DNA from: an uncultured Collinsella sp.
Lineage (GTDB): Bacteria > Actinomycetota > Coriobacteriia > Coriobacteriales > Coriobacteriaceae
DNA length: 64,000 bases
Direction of reading: 5' to 3'
Assembly: GCA_900541745.1 (NCBI GenBank)
Contig: UQLA01000005.1
Coordinates: forward strand, 1 to 64,000
The notes below the pieces were generated by a model. The model worked only from the letters and a program-made list of their open reading frames with translations, had not been told where the DNA came from and searched no databases. Shown here piece by piece: positions 36,705-44,165 of the stretch. Both the position numbers and the translations under genes were made by a program. Within the stretch, counting starts at the first letter, position 1. Every line of letters starts with the position of its first letter.

Positions 36705-37967
36705 ATGAAGAAGCCAACGAACAAACAACTGGCCCTCTTAGTTACGATTGCCCTCGTATTGGTTTGCGCGATTGCTTTAGTGCCTAGCCTTGCCGCAGAA
36801 CCGAATTCGAGTGCAACACTCAACATTTTCCACACCCATAAATGGAAGAAAGCGACCTGTACCAAACCTAAGACCTGCAAGGAATGCGGAGCAACCGAGG
36901 GCAATCCGCTGGGTCACAAACTCGAGGACTGGAAAGACGATGGATTCGACTCCACGTTCTCCGAAAGGGTCTATGTCAAAACATGTTCTCGCTGCGAGAA
37001 AACAATTGAGAAAAAGACAGAGAAGGTTACCTCGTTTCTGGAGAACGAAAAGCTGACCATATGCCCAGACACCTACTCGAAGGTTTTCGAAAAAAGACTT
37101 CGAGAGCTTAACGACAGCGATTTTACAGTGCACGAAGAATACGACTACAAACTGACTGTCTATTCAATTAATGACTCAAATGACGAGATGGCGGGGCAGC
37201 TCTCTTTTTCACTGAAGGGCGAGAACCTCGCCCCAACCCTTCTCTATTCAGAACCTCTCAACTACGGCATCGTTGTCATGCTCGACAACAACCAAAGTAG
37301 CTATGACAAAAAGATGGCACGCTTCCTTGTGGCGATGATTGAGGCATGCGACCCGTCACTTGACTGGGATTCGGTCGGTGAAATCGTCAAAGAAATCGAT
37401 GAGCAGGGCGCGGCAAGCAGGAACGGCTTCACCTACAGCAGGACAAAAAACGGTGGGTATACCCTTCTGCAAGCATCCATTATCGCAACCGTAGCCGCAC
37501 CCACGGAAACCAAAACGCCGCTTGACCATGACACCGTTAATAAAGAGCTTGACCAGGTACGGGAGCGGGTGAAATATATCGGGCAGACCGCTCAATACGT
37601 TAAAAAGAAAATTCCAAGCGCAAAAAAGGATGGGGCCGATTTACGCGAGAAGGCCACCTTCCTCGGGATTGATGGAGAATTTCTATACGATATCAATAAA
37701 GATTCTGGAAAAGTAATTGATCTCTTTTTCAAATGGTCTTTAAGCGACTACGCCTCCGATAGAGATTACGCCGTCAACACCCTCGCATCCTATTTCGGCA
37801 ACGAATACAAGACCGACGACTTATCCCAAATCAACGGGGGCAACGACATGTACAGCTACGATTGGCGGAAAATCACCGATGAGAACTGGGATGTCTACCT
37901 TGTAGTGGCGGACGAACACTACGATAACGAGGGCGGCAGCATTCAATTCATGCAATTAGAGAACTAG
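36705..37967 (+). CDS. Secreted or membrane-anchored protein with TCTKPKTCKECG motif
   Basis: 420 residues. N-terminal hydrophobic segment LALLVTIALVLVCAIALVP acts as signal peptide or anchor. Residues 40-75 carry THKWKKATCTKPKTCKECGA and EGNPLGH, a short Cys-rich repeat common in exported proteins of Firmicutes and Coriobacteria, then a second CSRCEK knuckle. The remaining 300 residues are mixed helix/strand and unrecognised. ATG with GGAAGGAG upstream inside the masking hairpin of leader 2. Terminated at 37999. Confidence 0.7.
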   Translation: MKKPTNKQLALLVTIALVLVCAIALVPSLAAEPNSSATLNIFHTHKWKKATCTKPKTCKECGATEGNPLGHKLEDWKDDGFDSTFSERVYVKTCSRCEKTIEKKTEKVTSFLENEKLTICPDTYSKVFEKRLRELNDSDFTVHEEYDYKLTVYSINDSNDEMAGQLSFSLKGENLAPTLLYSEPLNYGIVVMLDNNQSSYDKKMARFLVAMIEACDPSLDWDSVGEIVKEIDEQGAASRNGFTYSRTKNGGYTLLQASIIATVAAPTETKTPLDHDTVNKELDQVRERVKYIGQTAQYVKKKIPSAKKDGADLREKATFLGIDGEFLYDINKDSGKVIDLFFKWSLSDYASDRDYAVNTLASYFGNEYKTDDLSQINGGNDMYSYDWRKITDENWDVYLVVADEHYDNEGGSIQFMQLEN

Positions 37968-37998
37968 ACTCTCCTCTTCGCCCAATTAAAGAAATAGC

Positions 37999-38039
37999 GG
38001 CTGCGCAGCGCCCCAAACATTGACGCTGCGCAGCCTTTT
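37999..38039 (+). terminator. Strong terminator after island cargo
   Basis: GGCTGCGCAGCG and CGCTGCGCAGCC form a 12-base perfect stem, followed by TTTT. It separates the cargo from the integrase gene. Confidence 0.9.
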
Positions 38040-38274
38040 GTATTCATGCGACCTATAAAGTCATTGGCACTATTAGGACTCAATCAAACTGCGATTTCAA
38101 TTGATGTCCGCTCAGCCTATAGCAAAAATGCACGCTGAGAGCGAAATTAAGGCTTGGAATTGCACCGATGGGCACTTATTCCAACCCCAGCCTCAACGGG
38201 GCAAATAGGCCTCATTTCCTTTGATTTAACCCGATAAACGAACCCTTTTACCATGGCATAGACAACCCCATAGC

Positions 38275-38319
38275 TACAATCATGTTGTCGTGCTTGAGTC
38301 TCTGAAAGGAGATTCAAGC
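38275..38319 (+). promoter_or_regulatory. Integrase promoter element and SD-masking hairpin
   Basis: TACAAT at 38275 fits a -10 box although no good -35 is visible. GCTTGA (38292) pairs with TCAAGC (38314), and TCTC with GGAGA, enclosing the ribosome binding site GAAAGGAG of the integrase. The rest of the spacer from 38040 holds nothing recognisable. Confidence 0.5.
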
Positions 38320-38320
38320 T

Positions 38321-39517
38321 ATGTCGAATAGGAAAGATAACAAGGGTCGAGTTCTCCATCGCGGAGAAGGCCAGCGCCCAGACGGTCGTTACTCGTTCAA
38401 ATACACCAATTGGATGGGAAAAACCTGCTTTGTCTATTCGTGGACTTTGACAATTCACGACCAAACGCCGCACGGCAAAAAGAGAGACCTCTGCTTAAGA
38501 CAAAAAGAGCAGCAGGTTCAAAAAGACCTCTTCGACCACATTGCACCTGAGAACATGACCGTCATGACTCTGGTTGAGAACTACCTTGCGACCAAGGTTG
38601 CGGTACGAAAGACAACTGTTAGCGCCTATAAAACCGTCACCAATTACCTGAAAACAGACAGCTTCAGCAAAGCCCAAATATCAAACATTACGGTGTTGGA
38701 TGCAAAGAAATGGCTCATCCACCTTCAGCAAGATGTTGGAAAGGGATATAGCAGCGTCTGTAGCATCCGAGGCGTACTCAGACCAGCTTTCCAACTGGCT
38801 GAAGAATGCGGAATTATAAGACGCAACCCTTTTAACTTCGAACTTATCAATGTTCTGGTCAACGATACGGTATCTAGAGAATCGCTAAGCGTTAGACAAG
38901 AACGGCTATTCCTTGAGTTCATGCGCTCGGATCATCACTTCTCGCGCTATTTTGAAACTTACTTTATCTTGCTGAACACTGGACTCAGAATTTCTGAATA
39001 CTGCGGCCTGACCTTTGATGACATTGACTTCGATAGCCACTGTATACGTGTTCAAAAGCAGCTTCATCGCGCGAGAGATATGCAGTATTACATTGAAGAA
39101 CCAAAGACAAAATCAGGAATCAGATATATCCCTATGACTGCTTCTGTCGAAAAGGCCTTCCACAGTCTCATCGAACAGAGGGCGCAGCCAAAAGAAGAGC
39201 CTGTCATTGATGGGGTTAGAGGCTTCATCTGCTTAGACAAGAATGAGATGCCATGCGTTGCCCTGCATTGGGAACATAGGCTCAAACGCGCCATCATTAA
39301 GCACAACCGCATCTATAAGGAAGAACTGCCTCATATAACTCCGCACCAGCTCAGACACACTTTCTGTAGCCGAATGGCACGCGCTGGCATGAGTCCAGCA
39401 AAGCTCAGATACATTATGGGGCACTCAGATATCAACACCACCTACAACGTTTACACCCATCTTGGACTTGAAGATATTCAAGACGAGATGCTTGCTATTG
39501 AACAAAACCGCAGGTAG
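38321..39517 (+). CDS. int: Tyrosine recombinase, Tn916-type integrase
   Basis: 398 residues. The N-terminal domain (NKGRVLHRGEGQRPDGRYSF) is the arm-binding fold of the Tn916 Int family; a SAM-like core-binding domain follows; the catalytic domain has Arg in NTGLRISEYCG, HQLRHTF, and GHSDINTTYNVYTH with the tyrosine nucleophile. ATG with GAAAGGAG upstream. It lies at the right end of the island, 290 bases from attR, with its arm-like sites just beyond. It is the enzyme expected to insert and excise the island. Confidence 0.95.
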   Translation: MSNRKDNKGRVLHRGEGQRPDGRYSFKYTNWMGKTCFVYSWTLTIHDQTPHGKKRDLCLRQKEQQVQKDLFDHIAPENMTVMTLVENYLATKVAVRKTTVSAYKTVTNYLKTDSFSKAQISNITVLDAKKWLIHLQQDVGKGYSSVCSIRGVLRPAFQLAEECGIIRRNPFNFELINVLVNDTVSRESLSVRQERLFLEFMRSDHHFSRYFETYFILLNTGLRISEYCGLTFDDIDFDSHCIRVQKQLHRARDMQYYIEEPKTKSGIRYIPMTASVEKAFHSLIEQRAQPKEEPVIDGVRGFICLDKNEMPCVALHWEHRLKRAIIKHNRIYKEELPHITPHQLRHTFCSRMARAGMSPAKLRYIMGHSDINTTYNVYTHLGLEDIQDEMLAIEQNRR

Positions 39518-39522
39518 ACATT

Positions 39523-39561
39523 GGTAGTAAAAATTTGAGCCGTACTACGTTTTTACTACTT
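39523..39561 (+). repeat. Right arm-type site and integrase 3' hairpin
   Basis: GTAGTAAAAA and TTTTTACTAC form an inverted pair just after the integrase stop, followed by TTTT, so it could act as its terminator. TACTACGTTTTTACTACT (39544-39561) matches the left arm-type site at 30433. Confidence 0.5.
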
Positions 39562-39697
39562 TTGCTTCTACTTTTGACTGATTCCCGGCCTTAATAAAGT
39601 GGATTTCCTTCCCTATATTGGAAACTAATTTTTAGATCCATTCAGCTCGTTGAATGCAGTAGAAGTGTTGGTGATAAAGGCCTTATCTTGTTATTAT

Positions 39698-39722
39698 CGC
39701 AGGTAGATATTGATATTTGAGC
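39698..39722 (+). repeat. Relic copy of an integrase 3' end
   Basis: CGCAGGTAGATATTG followed by ATTTGAGC, matching CGCAGGTAGACATTG and ATTTGAGC around the real integrase stop (39510-39541). It looks like the last codons (Arg-Arg-stop) of an earlier integrase, left behind when a second element inserted or recombined here. Nothing else is recognisable in 39562-39808. Confidence 0.45.
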
Positions 39723-39808
39723 GCTACTTCAAACTGGCCAAGAAATAAAACTTGGCATGCGCCCGGCTTCGACTCTTTAGCAGCCTTCTATATGAAAGGT
39801 ATCGTCCT

Positions 39809-40255
39809 GTGCAACGCGTACTGTTTATCTGTCATGGCAACATCTGTCGCTCGACGATGGCTGAGTCGGTGTTTACCGAGTTGGTGCGCCGCGCCGGGCG
39901 CGAGGGCGAATTTGTCATCGATTCCGCTGCGACCTCGACCGAGGAGATTGGCAACCCGCCGCATCATGGCACGGTCGCCAAGCTGCGCGAAGTCGGGATT
40001 CCCGTCGTCGCGCACCGTGCCCGCCAGGTGCGTCGCGCGGAGCATGGCGACTGGGACCACATTGTATATATGGATGCTGAGAACGCGCGCGGCCTGCGTC
40101 GCATTTTTGGCGACGACCCCGACGTCAAGATTACGCGCTTGCTCGATTGGACCGATCGCCCCGGCGACGTGGCCGATCCCTGGTACACCGGCAATTTCGA
40201 TGCCACCTACCGCGATGTGCTCGTCGGTTGCACTGCCATGCTCGAGCAGCTGTAG
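39809..40255 (+). CDS. Low-molecular-weight protein tyrosine phosphatase
   Basis: 148 residues. The catalytic loop CHGNICRS is at residues 8-15 and the acid aspartate in DPWYTGNF near residue 126. Dephosphorylates phosphotyrosine proteins, often regulating exopolysaccharide synthesis, in the cytoplasm. GTG start at 39809 with AAAGG upstream. The first 16 codons belong to the right att junction supplied by the island and differ from the original (30337) only at silent sites, so the protein is unchanged while the promoter is replaced. Confidence 0.92.
   Translation: MQRVLFICHGNICRSTMAESVFTELVRRAGREGEFVIDSAATSTEEIGNPPHHGTVAKLREVGIPVVAHRARQVRRAEHGDWDHIVYMDAENARGLRRIFGDDPDVKITRLLDWTDRPGDVADPWYTGNFDATYRDVLVGCTAMLEQL
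39833..39857 (+). repeat. attR of the island
   Basis: CATGGCAACATCTG plus TCGCTCGACGA, pairing with attL at 30361. It lies within codons 9-17 of the intact phosphatase gene. Confidence 0.8.
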
Positions 40256-40300
40256 GTTCGTGGGCGCACGAACCATGCTAACCGCGCCCTCGGCATAAAT

Positions 40301-40366
40301 TGAGCGTGGACAATCTCCCACTTTGAGCGCGAAACGGCGCTCTAAACGGGAGATTGCCCACGCTCA
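40301..40366. repeat. 66-nt long-stem hairpin B
   Basis: TGAGCGTGGACAATCTCCC pairs with GGGAGATTGCCCACGCTCA (one mismatch) across 28 bases, which themselves contain GAGCGC/GCGCTC. It is followed by a half TTTGTCACATT-type unit. Same architecture as hairpins A and C. Confidence 0.7.
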
Positions 40367-40389
40367 TGAATGTGACAAAGGGACTGGCC

Positions 40390-41751
40390 CTAGACCGGCT
40401 TGACCTCCAACTTTATCCCCTCGGCACAGGAGTCGCCCAAAACATCCGAAAGGGCCCAGGTCGCATATAGCGGCAAACAGAGAACCGCTCCGTTGCGCTC
40501 AACGTTGCCTCTCGAGAAAACAATCCCGAGCCTTACGCCATATTCAGCCGTATCAAGCACATGACCGAGCGCAGCGTGCGCGTGGTAATAGGAGCCCGAT
40601 TTAACCTCGATCGGAACAGCCGTCCCATCCGGCCCATCGACCACAAAGTCCACTTCACCGCGCTTTTTTGTCTGATAGTAGTAAAGCTGGCGATTTTGGG
40701 CAGCCAGCTGCTGGGCCACCACGTTTTCGTAAATGCCGCCCAGGTTGGGCTCCTTGCTATCAAGATACGCCGCTTGGGCGACTCCAACGGGGTAGCGCGC
40801 CATCAACATGCCCGTATCCGATTGATATAGCTTGAACTGCGATGGTCGTGCCGTCTTGAGCAGGGGCGATTTTGGCTCGGTTACGATATCGGCTTTGAGA
40901 GCAACGCCGGCATCGACAAGCCATACAAAATCTCGCTGATACTTCTCGTAGTGCGCCTTAGGGTCAATGGAATTGAGCACGAAGCGCTTGTTTTCGCCCT
41001 CGAGCATAATAGGGAGCTGATCGTAGATGCTCTGCGCCTGAAGGGCTCGCCCGCTTGCATACTTGGAGATATCCCGCCGGTACTGTTCGTTGAGCTCTGA
41101 CTGCAGCTGACGAACAGAGGCAAGGTCGCCCCGCGTGTCAAGAAAACGCTGCACGACCTCCGGCATTCCGCCGACAACGGTATAGGTCCTGAAGTTTGCC
41201 ATCATCGCGTCATGAATGTAATCAGGAATGGGCCTCTCGCTGATACACGCGTCACGTATCGTTTGACGAGCCCCCTCGCTCACCCCGATTGCCCAGCAAA
41301 ACTCCTCAAAATCGAGCGGGAACATCCTAAGCTCGTGGACATACCCCACGGGATAGGACCTGACGCCCTTGAACTGAGTCCCGAGCATTGACCCCGAAAA
41401 CGCCCAACGGCACCTCCCGTCCTCAACAAGGAACTTTGCCATCGTCATGATGTCGGGGGCCTCTTGAACCTCATCGATAAACACGAGCGTTTTGCCTGGC
41501 GCAATCGACTTTCCCGAAAGAAGCGTCACCCTGCTGATGAAATCATCGGCATTCCGCGCCTCGAGAAGAGCATCTTTTGCCTGGCGGTTTTCCATGAGGT
41601 TAAGCTCGATGTAGGTTGCATGGTTGGCTTTGCCAAATGCACGAATCGAATAGCTTTTGCCAATCTGGCGAGAACCCGTAATGAATAAGGCCTTTTGCTC
41701 GGAAGACTTCAGCCAACGCTCCAGCTCTGCCGCTATTTTCCTGCGCAGCAT
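40390..41751 (-). CDS. AAA ATPase with DUF4143 nuclease-like C-terminus
   Basis: 453 residues. N-terminal P-loop TGSRQIGKSY, Walker B TLVFIDEVQEAP and sensor FSGSMLG mark the AAA_14 ATPase; the C-terminal domain (DUF4143) ends in a PD-(D/E)xK-like core, GEVDFVVDGPDG ... PIEVKSG. Such proteins are common, variable in presence and of unsettled function; a defence or toxin-like role is often guessed. ATG at 41751 with GGGGAGA upstream. Three TGAAAYGCA boxes with exact 33-base spacing precede it. Single-gene unit next to the island's right end. Confidence 0.88.
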   Translation of the reverse strand: MLRRKIAAELERWLKSSEQKALFITGSRQIGKSYSIRAFGKANHATYIELNLMENRQAKDALLEARNADDFISRVTLLSGKSIAPGKTLVFIDEVQEAPDIMTMAKFLVEDGRCRWAFSGSMLGTQFKGVRSYPVGYVHELRMFPLDFEEFCWAIGVSEGARQTIRDACISERPIPDYIHDAMMANFRTYTVVGGMPEVVQRFLDTRGDLASVRQLQSELNEQYRRDISKYASGRALQAQSIYDQLPIMLEGENKRFVLNSIDPKAHYEKYQRDFVWLVDAGVALKADIVTEPKSPLLKTARPSQFKLYQSDTGMLMARYPVGVAQAAYLDSKEPNLGGIYENVVAQQLAAQNRQLYYYQTKKRGEVDFVVDGPDGTAVPIEVKSGSYYHAHAALGHVLDTAEYGVRLGIVFSRGNVERNGAVLCLPLYATWALSDVLGDSCAEGIKLEVKPV

Positions 41752-41776
41752 AGGCTCTCCCCTCGGTGTCATCGAC

Positions 41777-41851
41777 TGAAATGCAACGTTTTATATGCTT
41801 GATTATCGATGAAACGCAGAATTTTTAGAACCTAAAATCAGATGAAATGCA
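41777..41851 (-). promoter_or_regulatory. Three 33-bp-phased TGAAAYGCA boxes
   Basis: TGAAATGCA at 41777, TGAAACGCA at 41810 and TGAAATGCA at 41843, each followed by an A/G-rich then T-rich stretch. The spacing is exactly 33 bases twice, about three helical turns. They lie 26-100 bases upstream of the ATPase start, suggesting cooperative protein binding at its promoter. Confidence 0.5.
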
Positions 41852-41892
41852 GAGATTTGAGATTATAAGGAAAAGAAGGGACACCACCGGCG

Positions 41893-41926
41893 AATGTGAC
41901 AAAAGAACTGTCCCTTTGTCACATTG
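41893..41926. repeat. TTTGTCACATT-type palindrome
   Basis: AATGTGACAAA and TTTGTCACATT arms enclose AGAACTGTCCC. It lies between the convergent ends of nothing but serves as the boundary between the ATPase promoter and the end of the next minus-strand gene. Confidence 0.7.
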
Positions 41927-41933
41927 CGCTCAA

Positions 41934-42263
41934 CTACTCGTCGACGATCTCGGCGAGCCAGACGTTCAGCGTATCGACCTCGGGGCAGCAGAACTTTGCC
42001 GTGCCGGGCTCGTTGCCAGGCACGGTTCCGCCATAGCGCAGGATATCGATATAGGGAAAGCCCACGTGGCAGGCCATGGCGCACATCTTGCCGCGGTCTC
42101 GGTCGAAGTCAAAAACGTCGCCCGGCTTGTGACCATGGTGGCAGCGGCACGCACCCAGCTGGTCCACGCAGCTCACGCGGATTCGTGGACGCTTGCCCCG
42201 CGGCGCGCCGAGCGGCTTGTTCTCGCCCGCAGGCTTGATGCCGCCCTCGTCGGCGTTACTCAT
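41934..42263 (-). CDS. TIGR04076-like cysteine-rich protein
   Basis: 109 residues. The pattern C..CHHGHKPGDVFDFD, then KMCAMACHVGFPYIDILRYGG, fits the small uncharacterised TIGR04076 family, whose conserved cysteines suggest a metal or iron-sulfur site. The N-terminus (first 25 residues) is a charged extension. Its ATG overlaps the last 8 bases of the pyridoxal kinase gene, so translation is coupled. The function is unknown. Confidence 0.7.
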   Translation of the reverse strand: MSNADEGGIKPAGENKPLGAPRGKRPRIRVSCVDQLGACRCHHGHKPGDVFDFDRDRGKMCAMACHVGFPYIDILRYGGTVPGNEPGTAKFCCPEVDTLNVWLAEIVDE

Positions 42264-43080
42264 GGTCGATCACATCCAGGCAGGCCTCGATGGGAAGGCC
42301 GGCCGATTTGTCCTCTTGGTCGGCATTGCGCTCGATAAGCTCAGCCACCACACGCATGGCATCGGCCGTCGCGCGCTGCAGACTCCAACCGGCCATCACG
42401 CGGCCGACGAGCACCGCCGAGAACGTGTCGCCCGTGCCCGGGAAATAGACCGGAATGAGTTCAAAGGGAATCGTAAAGTACTCCCCCGCCACATGGTCGT
42501 AACCAATAACCGCGTTCGTGCCATTGACCACGGCGCTCGTAATGACCACCGACTTGGCACCCAGGTCGCGCACGGCGTCCACAAGGGCGCGGGCCTCATC
42601 GGGCGTAATTTGCTCGGCGATAGGCCTATCGGCAAGCAGGCACGCCTCGGTGTAGTTGGGAACCGCGTAGTCGGCGCACTCGAGCAGGTGCCTCATGAGA
42701 CCAATCGTGGACTCGGGCACGCCCGCATAGAGCTTGCCGTTGTCGCCCATGATGGGATCGACGAACACCTTGGTGCCCTTTTGCGCACGGCGGTGGCAAA
42801 AGTCCGAGATGATGCGCGTCTCTTCCTCGGTCACGATAAAGCCGGTCGAGATGGCGTCGAATTCAAAGCCGAGCTCCTCCCAGATAGCGAGGCTTTGGCG
42901 CACGTACTCGGTGGTGTCGTGGATGTAGAACTTGGGGTAGTTGAGCGTATCGGACACAAGTGCCGTCGGCAGGTTATGGATACGGTAGCCCATGTGCGAC
43001 AGCACCGGCAACATGGCGGAAAGCGCGACCTTGCCGTATCCGCACATATCGTTGATCAGCAGCAGCTGAGTGTTCTTCAT
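42256..43080 (-). CDS. Pyridoxal/pyridoxamine kinase-like protein
   Basis: 274 residues of the ribokinase superfamily, PdxY/PdxK branch, phosphorylating B6 vitamers with ATP. Recognisable by LLINDMCGYGKVALSAMLPV at the N-terminus, FVDPIMGDNGKLY, PNYTEACLL and the catalytic-aspartate motif PGTGDTFSAVL. Normal length. First gene of a two-gene operon with the TIGR04076-like gene. The exact substrate is not decidable; related kinases use hydroxymethylpyrimidine. Confidence 0.88.
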   Translation of the reverse strand: MKNTQLLLINDMCGYGKVALSAMLPVLSHMGYRIHNLPTALVSDTLNYPKFYIHDTTEYVRQSLAIWEELGFEFDAISTGFIVTEEETRIISDFCHRRAQKGTKVFVDPIMGDNGKLYAGVPESTIGLMRHLLECADYAVPNYTEACLLADRPIAEQITPDEARALVDAVRDLGAKSVVITSAVVNGTNAVIGYDHVAGEYFTIPFELIPVYFPGTGDTFSAVLVGRVMAGWSLQRATADAMRVVAELIERNADQEDKSAGLPIEACLDVIDHE

Positions 43081-43262
43081 GAGTGTCCCCCTTGGGTCGG
43101 GCGCGGCGCAACGGCGCCACAGTGCAACTAAGTGTAGCGCAGGGGACGTTGCGAGCGGAGTCGAGCAGTGCGAAGAGCAGATTGTTGCGGAAAGGTTTCG
43201 GAAACGAGGGGCTAGCTTGCTTCATTGCGGCTCATTTGCCGCCACTTATTCAGTGCCATTTC

Positions 43263-43414
43263 AAAACTATGCCGGATTACGGGGCTGAACCTGAATGAGC
43301 CAACCACACCCCCTATTTTCAAATCATAGCGAGCCTTCTACCTGCGGTTTTCTTTTTACCAATTTCGGCATGGTCGGCAATCCGTCGTTCAGCCCCGTAA
43401 TCCGGCATAGTTTT
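43263..43414. repeat. 28-bp perfect inverted repeat around 96 bp
   Basis: Arms at 43263-43290 and 43387-43414, starting AAAACTATGCCGGATTACGG and its exact complement. The enclosed 96 bases have no gene. Perfect arms of this length in otherwise drifting DNA suggest a recent small element (MITE-like) or selection for a long hairpin. It lies in the 580-base spacer between the kinase and marR. Confidence 0.7.
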
Positions 43415-43423
43415 AAGTTAGTC

Positions 43424-43555
43424 GTTGGGGACGTTCTTAAGTTAGTCGTTGGGGACGTTCTTAAATGACTAGGCAAACAAGAACGTCCCCAACGACTATC
43501 AGCACAAGGAGTGTCCCCAAGTGCCGGCACATAAGGAACGTCCCTAAGTGCCGCT
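43424..43555. repeat. Dispersed GTCCCC repeat cluster with tandem unit
   Basis: GTTAGTCGTTGGGGACGTTC appears twice in tandem (21-base period from about 43418), followed by AAGAACGTCCCCAACGAC in inverted orientation and then AAGGAGTGTCCCCAAGTGCC units. The spacer from 43081 to 43577 otherwise holds nothing recognisable. Confidence 0.7.
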
Positions 43556-43577
43556 TGAACATAATAAGTTTGGTACC

Positions 43578-43640
43578 TTGACAATCAATCTATGCGCTCC
43601 TAGATTAGTTAGGCACAAAACAATTTATCTACCTAACTAA
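43578..43640 (+). promoter_or_regulatory. marR promoter with palindromic operator
   Basis: TTGACA (43578-43583), 17 bases, TAGATT (43601-43606): a near-consensus housekeeping promoter. TTAGTTAGG (43605-43613) and CCTAACTAA (43632-43640) form a 9-base perfect dyad starting within the -10 box, an ideal place for autorepression by the MarR protein encoded next. Confidence 0.75.
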
Positions 43641-43661
43641 AGAAAGGAGCGAAGCTTAGAT

Positions 43662-44165
43662 ATGTGTGTTGAACCACTCGCCTATCCGCATGAGCCCGGC
43701 GGTGACCCGTCGCAACCGGTAGACATACCCGAAGCGGTCAGCACCGAAGACAAACTCGCCAAGCGCATCCTGAGCGGCCTGGGTTTTTGCGGCCATTACA
43801 TGCATTTTCATGGCGGAGGCGTGTCCGGCAAGGCGCCCATCATCTGCCTACTGGCCAAGCAGCCCGGCGGCGAGATGTCGCAGCAGGAACTCGGCATGCA
43901 CTTTGACCTCAAGCCGGGGTCGCTTTCCGAGATCCTGTCCAAGCTCGAGGTCAACGGCCTCATCGAGCGCAGCCGTAACCCCAAGGATCGACGGCAACTC
44001 ACCATTCGCCTGACCGAAACCGGCCGGGAAAACGCCCGCATCGACCAGGCGGCCCGCATCCGCTTTAGAGAACGGGCCTTTAGTGCCCTCACTCACGACG
44101 AGCGCGAGCAGCTCGCCGAAATGCTCGAGAAAATCCGTGTAACCTGGGAGGAACTGGATGATTAA
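43662..44165 (+). CDS. MarR-family transcriptional regulator
   Basis: 167 residues. The winged helix is evident in MSQQELGMHFDLKPGSLSEILSKLEVNGLIERS and the wing in RNPKDRRQLTIRLTETGRE. The N-terminal 40 residues are an extension and CGHYMHFHGGG might bind metal. ATG behind GAAAGGAG. It overlaps the downstream ABC transporter gene by 8 bases, so it probably represses the exporter operon until a drug or other ligand binds. Confidence 0.9.
   Translation: MCVEPLAYPHEPGGDPSQPVDIPEAVSTEDKLAKRILSGLGFCGHYMHFHGGGVSGKAPIICLLAKQPGGEMSQQELGMHFDLKPGSLSEILSKLEVNGLIERSRNPKDRRQLTIRLTETGRENARIDQAARIRFRERAFSALTHDEREQLAEMLEKIRVTWEELDD

Larger units (their letters stand above)
30361..39857. mobile_element. Integrated island targeting a tyrosine phosphatase gene
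   Basis: 9.5 kb bounded by near-identical 25-base att copies. GC content is visibly lower than the flanks. It carries a Tn916-type tyrosine integrase at its right end, a serine resolvase, and about seven cargo genes, most with signal peptides, lipoboxes or membrane helices. Shared arm-like sites TACTACCTTTTTACTACT (30433) and TACTACGTTTTTACTACT (39544) lie near the two ends. An internal degenerate att at 31740 divides it into two modules. No relaxase, conjugation gene or clear excisionase is seen, so self-transfer is unlikely. Confidence 0.85.

Noticed and set aside
41777..41875. Possible CRISPR array from regularly spaced repeats
   Set aside because: Only three 9-base boxes with a 24-base interval, no cas genes, and they lie in a promoter region.
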